Shown here: piece by piece, positions 54,643 to 62,880 of the stretch
How positions within the stretch are numbered: the first letter of the stretch is position 1
Layout of the letters: each line of letters begins with the position of its first letter
Assembly (NCBI RefSeq): GCF_008365275.1
Contig: NZ_CP043504.1
Span: 1,798,001 to 1,862,000 of the forward strand
Length of the DNA stretch: 64,000 bases
Origin: Protaetiibacter larvae
GTDB taxonomy: Bacteria; Actinomycetota; Actinomycetes; Actinomycetales; Microbacteriaceae
Direction of reading: 5' to 3'
Position numbers and translations under genes: made by a program
The notes under the pieces: model-generated
The model's database searches: none
Told to the model about the DNA's origin: nothing
Seen by the model: only the letters and a program-made list of their open reading frames with translations

Positions 54643-56333
54643 GACAGCAGCGCGCCGCGCAGCGTGTCGAGCCCGACGCCGCCGAGATCGAGGGCGTGCT
54701 TGTGGAAGTCGCGGAACGAGAACGCGGCGCCGGCGCGGCGCTGGGCGTCGTCCCGGATCTGCTCCCAGATCCGCTGACCCACCTTGTAGGACGGCGCCTG
54801 ACCGGGCCAGCCGAGGTAGCGGTTCACCTCGAAGCGCACGAAGGCGTCGTCCATGTTGACATTCGCGCGCATGAACTCGAGAGCGAAGTCGGCATCCCAG
54901 TCGCCGTCCGTGTCGAGGTTCTCGAGGCCGCGCACGCGCGGCCTCGGCTTGCCGAGGTGCACGCCGATGTCGAGCACGACCCGCGCCGCGCGCATCCGCT
55001 GCCCGTCGAGCATCCCCAGCCGGTCCGCCGGGTCGTCGAGGTAGCCGAGCTCCTCCATGAGCCGCTCCGCGTAGAGCGCCCACCCTTCCGCGTGGCCGCT
55101 CGTGCCGGCCAGCTGGCGGCGCCAGGTGTTGAGCTGGGCACGGTTGTAGACGGCCTGGCCGATCTGCAGGTGGTGGCCGGGCACGCCCTCGTGGAACACG
55201 GTGGTCTTCTCGCGCCAGGTGTCGAACACGGTGACCCCTTCGGGCACGCTCCACCACATCCGGCCGGGACGGCTGAAGTCGTCCGAGGGCCCCGTGTAGT
55301 AGATGCCGCCGTCCTGGGTGGGCGCGATCATGCACTCGAGGGCACGCACCGGCTCGGGGATGTCGAAGTGGCTGTCCCCCAGCTCGGCCACGACGCGGTC
55401 GCTCAGCTCCTGCATCCACGCCTTGAGCGCGTCGGTGCCGTGCAGCTTGCGTGTCGCATCCTGCTCGAGATGCGCGACGGCCTCGGCGACGCTCGCACCG
55501 GGCAGCACCTCGTGGGCGACCCGGGTCTGCTCGTCGATCATGCGCTCGAGCTCCTCGATGCCCCACGCGTAGGTCTCGTCGAGGTCGACGACGGCGCCCA
55601 GGAAGTGGCGCGAACGGAGGGCGTAGAGCTCGCGGCCGACGCCGTCCCGTTCGCTCGCGACCGGCAGGAGTTCGGAATCGAGGAAGTCGGCGAGGCGGTC
55701 GTAGGCCGCGGCCGAGAGCTCCGCGCCGCGGGACAGATCGGCGCGCAGAGCGGCGGGCAGCTCGCCGGAATCCGGTGCCGCGTTCGCGGCGAAATCCCGG
55801 AAGAAGCCGTCGGCGCTCGCATTGCGCCGCGCCTGCTCGGCCACCTCGCGCACCTGACGCTTCGCGGGGACGACCCCCTCCGCGATCCCCGCCCGGAGCG
55901 TCGCGAGGTAGCCGTCGACCGCGCCCGGGAGGTTGCCGAGCCGTTCGGCGATCGTGGCCCAGTCGCCCTCGGTCGCGGTCGGCATGAGGTCGAAGGACTC
56001 GCGGATCTCCTGGGCGGGCGAGGCGATCACGTTGAGATCGCGCAGGTGGAGGCGCGCCTCGTGCGCCTCGAGGGAGAGGCGCGCCTCGGCCAGCAGGTCG
56101 GCCTTCGTGACCTCGTCGACCGCATCCACGGGGGGCTCCGCCTCGAGCCGGGTGACGAGCGCGCGGGTCGCGTCGGCGAGGGCGTCATGGCCGGCCGGCG
56201 AGAGGTCGCCGTACTCCCCCGTGCGTCCCGGGACGCCGATGTAGATGGCGACGTCGGGCACGAGGTCGACGAGGGTGTCGACCCAGCCCTCCGCGATCGC
56301 ATCGATGGGGGTGGCGGGGCGCGACTCGGTCAT
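54639..56333 (-). CDS. DUF885 family peptidase-like protein
   Basis: 564 aa, helical. The motif HEGVPGHHLQIGQA is a metal-binding site of the M32/M3-like gluzincin fold; the family is annotated as putative carboxypeptidase. No signal peptide, so likely cytoplasmic. TAGGCT seven bases before the ATG and no Shine-Dalgarno. Confidence 0.87.
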   Translation of the reverse strand: MTESRPATPIDAIAEGWVDTLVDLVPDVAIYIGVPGRTGEYGDLSPAGHDALADATRALVTRLEAEPPVDAVDEVTKADLLAEARLSLEAHEARLHLRDLNVIASPAQEIRESFDLMPTATEGDWATIAERLGNLPGAVDGYLATLRAGIAEGVVPAKRQVREVAEQARRNASADGFFRDFAANAAPDSGELPAALRADLSRGAELSAAAYDRLADFLDSELLPVASERDGVGRELYALRSRHFLGAVVDLDETYAWGIEELERMIDEQTRVAHEVLPGASVAEAVAHLEQDATRKLHGTDALKAWMQELSDRVVAELGDSHFDIPEPVRALECMIAPTQDGGIYYTGPSDDFSRPGRMWWSVPEGVTVFDTWREKTTVFHEGVPGHHLQIGQAVYNRAQLNTWRRQLAGTSGHAEGWALYAERLMEELGYLDDPADRLGMLDGQRMRAARVVLDIGVHLGKPRPRVRGLENLDTDGDWDADFALEFMRANVNMDDAFVRFEVNRYLGWPGQAPSYKVGQRIWEQIRDDAQRRAGAAFSFRDFHKHALDLGGVGLDTLRGALLS

Positions 56334-56340
56334 GCCACCA

Positions 56341-56346
56341 AGCCTA
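56341..56346 (-). promoter_or_regulatory. leaderless -10 (TAGGCT) of the DUF885-epimerase operon
   Basis: Seven bases before the ATG at 56333. Confidence 0.5.
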
Positions 56347-56357
56347 TGGCGGGGCGG

Positions 56358-56627
56358 CTACTCCAGGTCGAGGTCGCGCTGCAGCATCGCCACGAGAGCG
56401 TCGAGGGCGGCATCCGCACCCTCGCCCTCACTCGACAGGGTGACGCGCTCGCCGTGGTCGATGCCGAGCGAGAGCACCCCGAGAATGCTCGCGGCGTTCG
56501 CCGAACGACCGGACGCCGCCGTCAGAACCACCGCGGCGGGCGCCTTCGCTGCCTCCTGCGAGAACAGCGCGGCGGGACGCGCGTGCAGGCCGACGCCTGA
56601 CGCGACCACGACCGTACGCTGCGGCAT
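56358..56627 (-). CDS. HPr family phosphocarrier protein
   Basis: 89 aa PTS phosphocarrier. His15 in GVGLHARPAALF is the phosphorylation site; the regulatory-serine region is SANAASILGVLSLGI (Ser47). Passes phosphate from EI to sugar-specific EIIs, none of which are nearby. SD GGAGGG before ATG. Confidence 0.93.
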   Translation of the reverse strand: MPQRTVVVASGVGLHARPAALFSQEAAKAPAAVVLTAASGRSANAASILGVLSLGIDHGERVTLSSEGEGADAALDALVAMLQRDLDLE

Positions 56628-56666
56628 CGTTGACCCTCCCGGCGGCTCTGCCCCGCATGATGCGTA

Positions 56667-59333
56667 CTAGTGTGCGGCAGCATCCCAGTTGGGGCCAGTC
56701 CCCAACTGCACATCGAGCGGCACCGAGAGCTCGGCAGCGCCCGCCATCCCCGCCGTCACGATCCCGGTGAGCTGCTCGCGCTCACCCGGCGCCACCTCGA
56801 ACACGAGCTCGTCGTGCACCTGCAGCAGCATCCGCGAGTCGAGGCGCCGGGAACGGATCTCCGCGTCGATCGTGAGCATCGCCCGCTTGATGATGTCGGC
56901 GGCGGAACCCTGGATGGGCGAGTTGAGCGCCTGCCGCTCGGCGTTCTCGCGCAGCACCCGGTTGGTGGAGGTGAGATCGGAGAAGGGGCGACGGCGCCCG
57001 AAGATCGTGGTCGTGTAGCCGTCGATCCGCGCCTGCTCGACCACCCCGCGCAGATAGTCGCGGACGGCGCCGAAGCGGGCGAAGTAGTCGGCCATGAGCT
57101 CCTTCGCCTCCGAGACCTCGATCCGCAGCTGCTTGCTGAGCCCGAATGCGGAGAGACCGTAGGCGAGGCCGTAGGACATCGCCTTCACCTTGGTGCGCAT
57201 GACCGGCGTCACCTCGGCGGGGGCGACCCCGAAGATGCGGGCGCCGACGAAACGGTGCAGGTCCTCCCCCGAGCGGAACGCCTCGATGAGCCCCTCGTCC
57301 TCCGAGAGGTGCGCCATGATCCGCATCTCGATCTGCGAATAGTCCGCGGTGAGGAGCGTCTCGAAGCCCTCGCCCGAGAGGAACGCGGACCGCACCTCGC
57401 GACCCACCTCGGTCTTCACGGGGATGTTCTGCAGGTTCGGGTCGTTCGACGAGATGCGGCCGGTGGCCGAGCCGGTCTGCTCGTAGCTCGTGTGGATGCG
57501 GCCGTCCGGCCCGATCGCCGTCTGCAGGGTCTCGACGATCTGACGGATCTTGGTGGCGTCCCGGTGCTGCAGCAGCAGCTCGAGGAAGGGATGCGGATGC
57601 TGCTCCTGCAGGTCGGCGAGAGCCTGCGCGTCGGTCGAGTAGCCGGTCTTGTTGGCGCGGGTCTTCGGCATGCCGAGCTGATCGAAGAGCACCTCCTGCA
57701 GCTGCTTGGGCGAGCCGAGGTTCACCTCGCGGCCGATCTCGACGTAGGCCTGCTGCGCGATCTCGGCCGCCTGCGCGCCGAGACGGCTGTTGAGCTCGCC
57801 GAGGACCTCGGCCGAGACGGTGACGCCCTGCAGCTCCATCCGCCCGAGCACCGGGATGAGCGGCACCTCGATATCGTGCTGCACCGAGAGCGAGCCGGGG
57901 TCGAGGCGCGCGTCGAGCTCGGCGGCGAGCCGCACGAGGTACCAGGCCTCGGTGGCGGGGCTGAGCGGCTCGGTCTCGGGCACGAGCTGGCTCGGGTCGG
58001 GTTCGGGCAGCGACTCGCCGAGGTAGTAGTAGACGAGCCCCCCGAGGCTGTCGGCCTTCGTGCCGGGGCGCAGCAGCCAGGCGGAGAGGGCCGTGTCGCC
58101 CGCGATGCCGTCGAGCGCGAGCCCGACGCCCGCGAGGGCCTTCAGCTGTCGCTTGGCGTCGTGCAGCAGTTTGGGGGCGTCGCTCGCGAGCCAGCCCTCG
58201 AGCGCCGTGTAGTCGGGACGGCCGGGCGCCCACGGCACCCAGGCGCTCTCGGTGAGGCTCGCGATGCCGAAGCCCTCGATCGAGCCGCCGACCGTCGACA
58301 CCCGGAGGCCGAGCGGCACGGTGCCGTCCTGCGACTGGGTGGCGAGCCACTTGGCGAGCTCCTCGTCGACCATGGTGCGCACCACGGGCGCGCCGATCGC
58401 ACCCTCCGCGGCATCCGACTCGACGAGCCCCGCATCCGCGGCGGCGCCCTCGATCTTGAACACCCGGTCGAGCAGGCTGCGGAACTGCAGGCGGTCGAAC
58501 ACGGCGCGCACTGCGGCGGGGTCGATGGGACGCCGTTCGAGCTGCGCGGGCGTCACCGGCAGCTCCACGTCGCGAACCAGCCGGTTGAGACGCCGGTTGC
58601 GGACGACGCGATCCTGCTGGGCCCGCAGGTTCTGGCCCACGACGCCCGTGATCTCGTCGGCGTGCGAGAGCAGTTCGTCGACGGTGCCGTACTGCTGGAT
58701 CCACTTCACGGCCGTCTTCTCGCCGACCTTGTCGACGCCGGGCAGATTGTCGCTGGTCTCCCCCACGAGCGCCGCGATCTCGGGGTACTGCTCGGGGCGG
58801 ATGCCGTACCGCTCGAGCACGGCATCCGTGTCGTACTTCTTGAGCTCGGAGACCCCGCGCGCGTTCGGGTAGAGCAGCGTCACGTCATCGTCGACGAGCT
58901 GGATGGTGTCGCGGTCGCCCGAGACGACGAGCACGCGATAGCCCGCCTCCGCACCCTGCTTCGACAGGGTCGCCAGGATGTCGTCGGCCTCGAAGTCCTC
59001 CTTCGAGATCGTCTGGATGTTCATGGCGTGCAGGGCCTCTTCGAGCAGCGGCACCTGGCCGATGAACTCGGGCGGCGTCTCTCCGCGAGTTCCCTTGTAC
59101 TCGGCGTATTCGCGCGTGCGGAACGAGTAGCGCGAGATGTCGAAGGCCACGCCCAGATGCGTGGGCTTCTCGTTCTGCAGCAGCAGGAGCAGCATCGACA
59201 GGAAGCCGTGGATGGCGTTCGTGTGCTGCCCGTCGCGCGTCACGAAACTGTCGACCGGCAGAGCGTAGAAGGCTCGGAAGGCCAGCGAATGGCCGTCGAT
59301 GAGCAGGAGCGTAGGCTTTTCCGAGTCCGGCAC
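56667..59333 (-). CDS. polA: DNA polymerase I
   Basis: 888 aa. N-terminal 5'-nuclease (LLLIDGHSLAFRAFYAL, VSGDRDTIQLVDD, GVDKVGEKTAVKWI); middle domain where the 3'-5' exonuclease DxE motif is missing, so proofreading is probably lost; polymerase with TADYSQIEMRIMAHLSED (motif A), RRRPFSDLTSTNRVLRENAE and LLQVHDELVFEV (motif C). GTG start, TAGGCT exactly six bases upstream. Acts in Okazaki and excision-repair gap filling. Confidence 0.97.
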   Translation of the reverse strand: MPDSEKPTLLLIDGHSLAFRAFYALPVDSFVTRDGQHTNAIHGFLSMLLLLLQNEKPTHLGVAFDISRYSFRTREYAEYKGTRGETPPEFIGQVPLLEEALHAMNIQTISKEDFEADDILATLSKQGAEAGYRVLVVSGDRDTIQLVDDDVTLLYPNARGVSELKKYDTDAVLERYGIRPEQYPEIAALVGETSDNLPGVDKVGEKTAVKWIQQYGTVDELLSHADEITGVVGQNLRAQQDRVVRNRRLNRLVRDVELPVTPAQLERRPIDPAAVRAVFDRLQFRSLLDRVFKIEGAAADAGLVESDAAEGAIGAPVVRTMVDEELAKWLATQSQDGTVPLGLRVSTVGGSIEGFGIASLTESAWVPWAPGRPDYTALEGWLASDAPKLLHDAKRQLKALAGVGLALDGIAGDTALSAWLLRPGTKADSLGGLVYYYLGESLPEPDPSQLVPETEPLSPATEAWYLVRLAAELDARLDPGSLSVQHDIEVPLIPVLGRMELQGVTVSAEVLGELNSRLGAQAAEIAQQAYVEIGREVNLGSPKQLQEVLFDQLGMPKTRANKTGYSTDAQALADLQEQHPHPFLELLLQHRDATKIRQIVETLQTAIGPDGRIHTSYEQTGSATGRISSNDPNLQNIPVKTEVGREVRSAFLSGEGFETLLTADYSQIEMRIMAHLSEDEGLIEAFRSGEDLHRFVGARIFGVAPAEVTPVMRTKVKAMSYGLAYGLSAFGLSKQLRIEVSEAKELMADYFARFGAVRDYLRGVVEQARIDGYTTTIFGRRRPFSDLTSTNRVLRENAERQALNSPIQGSAADIIKRAMLTIDAEIRSRRLDSRMLLQVHDELVFEVAPGEREQLTGIVTAGMAGAAELSVPLDVQLGTGPNWDAAAH

Positions 59334-59339
59334 GCGCTC

Positions 59340-59345
59340 AGCCTA
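59340..59345 (-). promoter_or_regulatory. leaderless -10 (TAGGCT) of polA
   Basis: Exactly six bases before the GTG at 59333. Confidence 0.55.
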
Positions 59346-59398
59346 GCGACCGGCCCCGACACGCCACCGACCTGATGGACCGACCCGATGGAGCGCTC

Positions 59399-59827
59399 AT
59401 GGTGATCCTCCCGCCCGACCTCGACCCGGAGCTCATCGCGCGCATCGGCGACAGCGGAGGCGGCGAGCTGGCCCGCAAGATGGGCATCGAGTTCCTCGAA
59501 CTGTCGGCGTCCCGCTCGGTCGCGCGGATGCCCGTCGAGGGGAACCGGCAGGTGGTGGGGCTGCTGCACGGCGGCGCCCACGTGGTGCTCGGCGAGTCGC
59601 TCGGCTCGATCTCGTCCGCCATCCACGCCGGCCCCGGCCGCATCGCGGTCGGCATCGAGATCAACGCGAGCCACAGCCGCTCGATCACCGATGGCTGGGT
59701 CACCGGCACCTGCACGGCCCTCGTGCTGGGACGCACCCTCGCCACCCACGAGATCGTCATGACCGACGAGGAGGGCCGACGCCTCTCCACCGTCCGCATG
59801 ACCAACTACCTGAAGTCCCGCGACTGA
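59399..59827 (+). CDS. PaaI family hotdog thioesterase
   Basis: 142 aa hotdog-fold acyl-CoA thioesterase. MGIEFLELSASRSVARMPVEGN, then GLLHGGAHVVLGESLGS with the active-site HGG, and NASHSRSITDGWVTGT. In many bacteria this type acts on phenylacetyl- or menaquinone-pathway CoA esters. The ATG at 59399 has GGAG seven bases upstream; an earlier in-frame ATG (59375) lacks one and would add eight residues. Confidence 0.88.
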   Translation: MVILPPDLDPELIARIGDSGGGELARKMGIEFLELSASRSVARMPVEGNRQVVGLLHGGAHVVLGESLGSISSAIHAGPGRIAVGIEINASHSRSITDGWVTGTCTALVLGRTLATHEIVMTDEEGRRLSTVRMTNYLKSRD

Positions 59828-59828
59828 T

Positions 59829-59892
59829 CCCGCGAGATGTCAGTTGTTGCACGTTTCGGCCGCGCAAACTGCAGGAACTGACAGCTCGCGGG
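59829..59892. repeat. long inverted repeat between convergent thioesterase and ANTAR regulator genes
   Basis: 17-base arms 59829-59845 and 59876-59892 with one mismatch and a 30-base loop. It fills the whole gap between the two stops. The loop shares GTTTCGGCCG with the repeat at 22290-22349. Confidence 0.85.
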
Positions 59893-60498
59893 TTACTTCT
59901 TGGGGGCGAGCTGGTCGATGATCGCCTGGGCGACGTCGTGCATGGTGAGGCGGCGGTCCATGGACGCCTTCTGGATCCAGCGGAAGGCCTCGGGCTCGGT
60001 CAGGCCCATCTTCTCGTTGAGCAGGCCCTTGGCGCGGTCGACGAGCTTGCGGGTCTCGAAGCGCTCGACCATGTCGGCGACCTCGGCCTCGAGGGTCACG
60101 ATCTGCTGGTAGCGGCTGAGCGCGATCTCGATCGCCGGCAGCAGGTCGTTCGGGGTGAACGGCTTGACGACGTAGGCGAGAGCGCCCGCCTCGCTCGCCC
60201 GCTCCACGAGCTCCTTCTGGCTGAACGCGGTGAGCAGCACGACCGGCGCGATGTGGTTCTTGCTGAGCCGCTCGGCCGCCGAGATGCCGTCGAGCTGCGG
60301 CATCTTCACATCCATGACGACGAGATCCGGGCGCAGTTCGGTGGCGAGGGCCACAGCCGTCTCGCCGTCGCCGGCCTCACCGACCACGTCGAAGCCGTTG
60401 TCGCGCAGGATCTCGACGATGTCGAGACGGATGAGCGACTCGTCCTCCGCGACGACGACGCGACGGGGTGCGCTGGGGGTGGCTTCCGACTCACTCAC
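59893..60498 (-). CDS. pdtaR: ANTAR domain response regulator (PdtaR-like)
   Basis: 201 aa. Receiver domain with acidic pair AEDES and phospho-acceptor Asp63 in VVMDVKMPQLDG; switch Thr in LLTAFSQ; Lys in YVVKPFTP. C-terminal ANTAR (about 135-195: RKLVDRAKGLLNEKMGLTEP, AFRWIQKASMDRRLTM) binds RNA hairpins and acts as an antiterminator. Matches mycobacterial Rv1626. The kinase PdtaS is not in the window. GTG start, TAGGAT six bases upstream. Confidence 0.93.
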   Translation of the reverse strand: MSESEATPSAPRRVVVAEDESLIRLDIVEILRDNGFDVVGEAGDGETAVALATELRPDLVVMDVKMPQLDGISAAERLSKNHIAPVVLLTAFSQKELVERASEAGALAYVVKPFTPNDLLPAIEIALSRYQQIVTLEAEVADMVERFETRKLVDRAKGLLNEKMGLTEPEAFRWIQKASMDRRLTMHDVAQAIIDQLAPKK

Positions 60499-60504
60499 GG
60501 ATCG

Positions 60505-60510
60505 ATCCTA
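60505..60510 (-). promoter_or_regulatory. leaderless -10 (TAGGAT) of pdtaR
   Basis: Six bases before the GTG at 60498. Confidence 0.5.
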
Positions 60511-60558
60511 CGGTAACGTCAGGTTGCCGCGAGGTATCCGGATGTCCGGGGCTCGCGA

Positions 60559-60641
60559 GCCGGTGTGGCGGAATGGCAGACGCGACCGACTCAAAATCGG
60601 TTGTCCGTGAGGGCATGTGGGTTCGAGTCCCACCACCGGTA
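60559..60641 (+). tRNA. tRNA-Leu (anticodon CAA)
   Basis: 83 bases. Acceptor stem GCCGGTG with CACCGGT (G1-U72 wobble), D arm GTGGCGGAATGGCAGACGC, anticodon loop CTCAAAA giving CAA, long variable arm TGTCC-GTGA-GGGCA typical of Leu, T arm GTGGG TTCGAGT CCCAC, discriminator A. CCA is not encoded. Reads UUG codons. Confidence 0.95.
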
Positions 60642-60644
60642 CCT

Positions 60645-60762
60645 CTGCGCAGCCGCGATCATCGGGATGCTGGGCGAGGTGCGGCGCGAAGATGGCGGCG
60701 GCCTCCGCGTTCCGTCCGAGCGAGGCCAGCGTCTGCGCCTGAACCACCTCGACATCGCTCAC
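60645..60762 (-). pseudogene. possible TPR-protein remnant ending against the tRNA-Leu 3' end
   Basis: The minus strand reads EVVQAQTLASLGRNAEAAA and then IFAPHLAQHPDD, a pattern like one helical tetratricopeptide repeat. It opens after a TAG and then runs, without a natural end, into the antisense of the tRNA. About 40 residues, no ribosome binding site. It may be a decayed or truncated gene; chance coding in GC-rich DNA cannot be excluded. The rest of this 207-base gap shows only the promoter of the next gene. Confidence 0.3.
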
Positions 60763-60836
60763 CAGTGCATCCTCGCGGTGCCGGGTCCGACCGGTCTACC
60801 GCGAGTTCGGGGGGTACGTCGCGGCGGGTCCGGACG

Positions 60837-60842
60837 TAGCAT
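60837..60842 (+). promoter_or_regulatory. leaderless -10 (TAGCAT) of the anchored protein gene
   Basis: Six bases before the GTG at 60849; confirms that weak start. Confidence 0.5.
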
Positions 60843-60848
60843 CGCCCT

Positions 60849-61379
60849 GTGGGCGTCACCGTTGCCTCCGCACCGCGCAGCTCGCCGCGCGGACAGACCC
60901 GTCGGCGTGCGATCGGCGCGCTCGTCATCGTCATCGGGGCGATCGCGGTGGCCGCATCGGCCCTCGTCGCGGCGCATCCGCCCGCGTCGGATGTCGCGGA
61001 CGGGCCGCGGGTCGTCATCGACTCGGACGGCGTGCCGATCTCGGGGATCTCGAGCCTCGCCGACCTCTGGGACAACATCCAGACCGGTGACGGCTGGACG
61101 ATCCTCAAGCGCGGCACCGACTACCTGAAGGCGAACGAGCCGCCGTGGGAGAACTGCGGGCGCACGGCGTGCGTCGTGTACAACCTGCAGTCGGGCGACG
61201 GCTGCCAGGCGGGGTTCCTCGTCACGGCGGACGTCATGGTGGGCGACGTCGTCGTCACGCAGCTCGTCGGGACGAGCACGCCGGTCCCGCCGCGGAAACG
61301 CGCCGTGCTCATCCTCGCCGACCCGACGGGGCTCGGACGCTCGTTCCAGCTCGTCGAAGCCCACTGCCTCGACGGGTGA
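60849..61379 (+). CDS. unrecognised membrane-anchored, cysteine-containing protein
   Basis: 176 aa, no family recognised. Basic N-terminus (RSSPRGQTRRR) then one hydrophobic helix (about 21-42), so the C-terminal 130 residues should lie outside. Four cysteines (ENCGRTACVVY, GDGCQAG, EAHCLDG) could form two disulfides. The distal part, VTADVMVGDVVVTQLVG and RKRAVLILADP, alternates like a beta sandwich. GTG start set by TAGCAT six bases upstream. Convergent with pyk. Confidence 0.7.
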   Translation: MGVTVASAPRSSPRGQTRRRAIGALVIVIGAIAVAASALVAAHPPASDVADGPRVVIDSDGVPISGISSLADLWDNIQTGDGWTILKRGTDYLKANEPPWENCGRTACVVYNLQSGDGCQAGFLVTADVMVGDVVVTQLVGTSTPVPPRKRAVLILADPTGLGRSFQLVEAHCLDG

Positions 61380-61384
61380 CCGGC

Positions 61385-62842
61385 TCAGTCGGCGTGGTCG
61401 CCGGACTCCCACACCGGGGTGACCCGGTTGATGGCGTCGCCCACGACGTGCACGCGCAGGTCGTTGGTGGAGCCGGGGATGCCGGGAGGGGATCCCGAGA
61501 TCACGACCACCTTGTCGCCGAGTTCCGCGAGCTTGTTCTCGAGGAGGATCTCGTCGACCTGCTTGTACATGGCGTCGGTGTGCTTGACGCGCTCGACGAG
61601 GAACGACTCGATGCCCCAGGTGAGGTTCATCCGGCGGCGGATCGCCTCATCCGGCGTGAAGGCCTTCATGGGGATCGGGAAGCGCAGCCGCGACATGCGG
61701 CGCGCCGAGTCGCCGGACTCGGTGAAGACGCACACGAACTTGGCGTCCACGAAGCTCGCGACCTCGGCCGCGGCGAGGGTGATCGCCCCGCCCTGCGTGC
61801 GGGGCTTGGTGCCGAGCGGCGCGATGCGCTCCAGTCCGTGCTCCTCGGTGGAGGCGATGATGCGGGCCATCGTCTGCACGGTCACGACCGGGTACTCGCC
61901 CACGCTCGTCTCACCGGAGAGCATGACCGCGTCGGCGCCGTCGAGCACGGCGTTGGCGACGTCGGAGGCCTCGGCACGGGTCGGCACCGGCGAGTGCGTC
62001 ATCGACTCGAGCATCTGGGTGGCCACGATGACGGGCTTCGCCATCCGACGACACAGCTCCACGGCGTGCTTCTGCACCACCGGGACCGCCTCCAGCGGCA
62101 GTTCGACGGCGAGGTCGCCGCGGGCGACCATGATGCCGTCGAAGGCGTCGATGATCTCCTCGAGGGCGTCGACCGCCTGCGGCTTCTCGATCTTGGCGAT
62201 GACGGGCACCTTGCGCCCCTCCTCCGCCATGATCTCGTGCACGCGGGTCACGTCGCGCGCGTCGCGCACGAACGACAGCGCGATGTAGTCCGCGCCGAGC
62301 CCGAGGCCCCAGCGCAGGTCGGCCTCGTCCTTCTCGGAGAGCGCCGGCACGTTGACGGCGACGCCGGGCAGGTTGATGCCCTTGTTGTTCGACACGGGAC
62401 CGGCGACGATCACCTGGGTGCGCACGCGCACGCCGTCGGTGTCGAGCACCTGGACCTTCACCTTGCCGTCGTCGATGAGCAGGAAGTCGCCCGGCTTCAC
62501 GTCCTGCGGCAGACCCTTGAAGGTCGTGCCGACGAGCTCCTTGGTGCCGGGCACGTCCTCGGTCGTGATCGTGAAGATGTCGCCGACGGCGAGCTCGTGC
62601 GGCCCGTTCTCGAACTTGCCGAGGCGGATCTTGGGCCCCTGCAGGTCGACGAGCACGGCGACCGGCTGACCGGCGTCCGCGGCGGCGCGCCGGATGTTGG
62701 CGTAGATCTCCTCGTGCACGTCATAGCTGCCGTGGCTGAGGTTCATCCGCGCGACGTTGACGCCCGCGTCGATGATGGCGCGGAGGTTCTCGTAGCTCGA
62801 CGTGGCGGGTCCCAGCGTCGCGACGATCTTGGCTCGTCTCAT
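61385..62842 (-). CDS. pyk: pyruvate kinase
   Basis: 485 aa. RRAKIVATLGPATSSYENL, MNLSHGSYDVH, DLQGPKIRLGKF, catalytic Lys in VIAKIEKPQAVD, Mg site GIMVARGDLAVELPLE, and K+/ADP region PTRAEASDVANAVLDG. C-terminal allosteric domain present. Closes lower glycolysis with ATP and pyruvate. SD AAGGA before ATG. Confidence 0.98.
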   Translation of the reverse strand: MRRAKIVATLGPATSSYENLRAIIDAGVNVARMNLSHGSYDVHEEIYANIRRAAADAGQPVAVLVDLQGPKIRLGKFENGPHELAVGDIFTITTEDVPGTKELVGTTFKGLPQDVKPGDFLLIDDGKVKVQVLDTDGVRVRTQVIVAGPVSNNKGINLPGVAVNVPALSEKDEADLRWGLGLGADYIALSFVRDARDVTRVHEIMAEEGRKVPVIAKIEKPQAVDALEEIIDAFDGIMVARGDLAVELPLEAVPVVQKHAVELCRRMAKPVIVATQMLESMTHSPVPTRAEASDVANAVLDGADAVMLSGETSVGEYPVVTVQTMARIIASTEEHGLERIAPLGTKPRTQGGAITLAAAEVASFVDAKFVCVFTESGDSARRMSRLRFPIPMKAFTPDEAIRRRMNLTWGIESFLVERVKHTDAMYKQVDEILLENKLAELGDKVVVISGSPPGIPGSTNDLRVHVVGDAINRVTPVWESGDHAD

Positions 62843-62880
62843 GATTCCTTCAGTAGGGGTGGGTGGTGTGGTCGGGGGGC

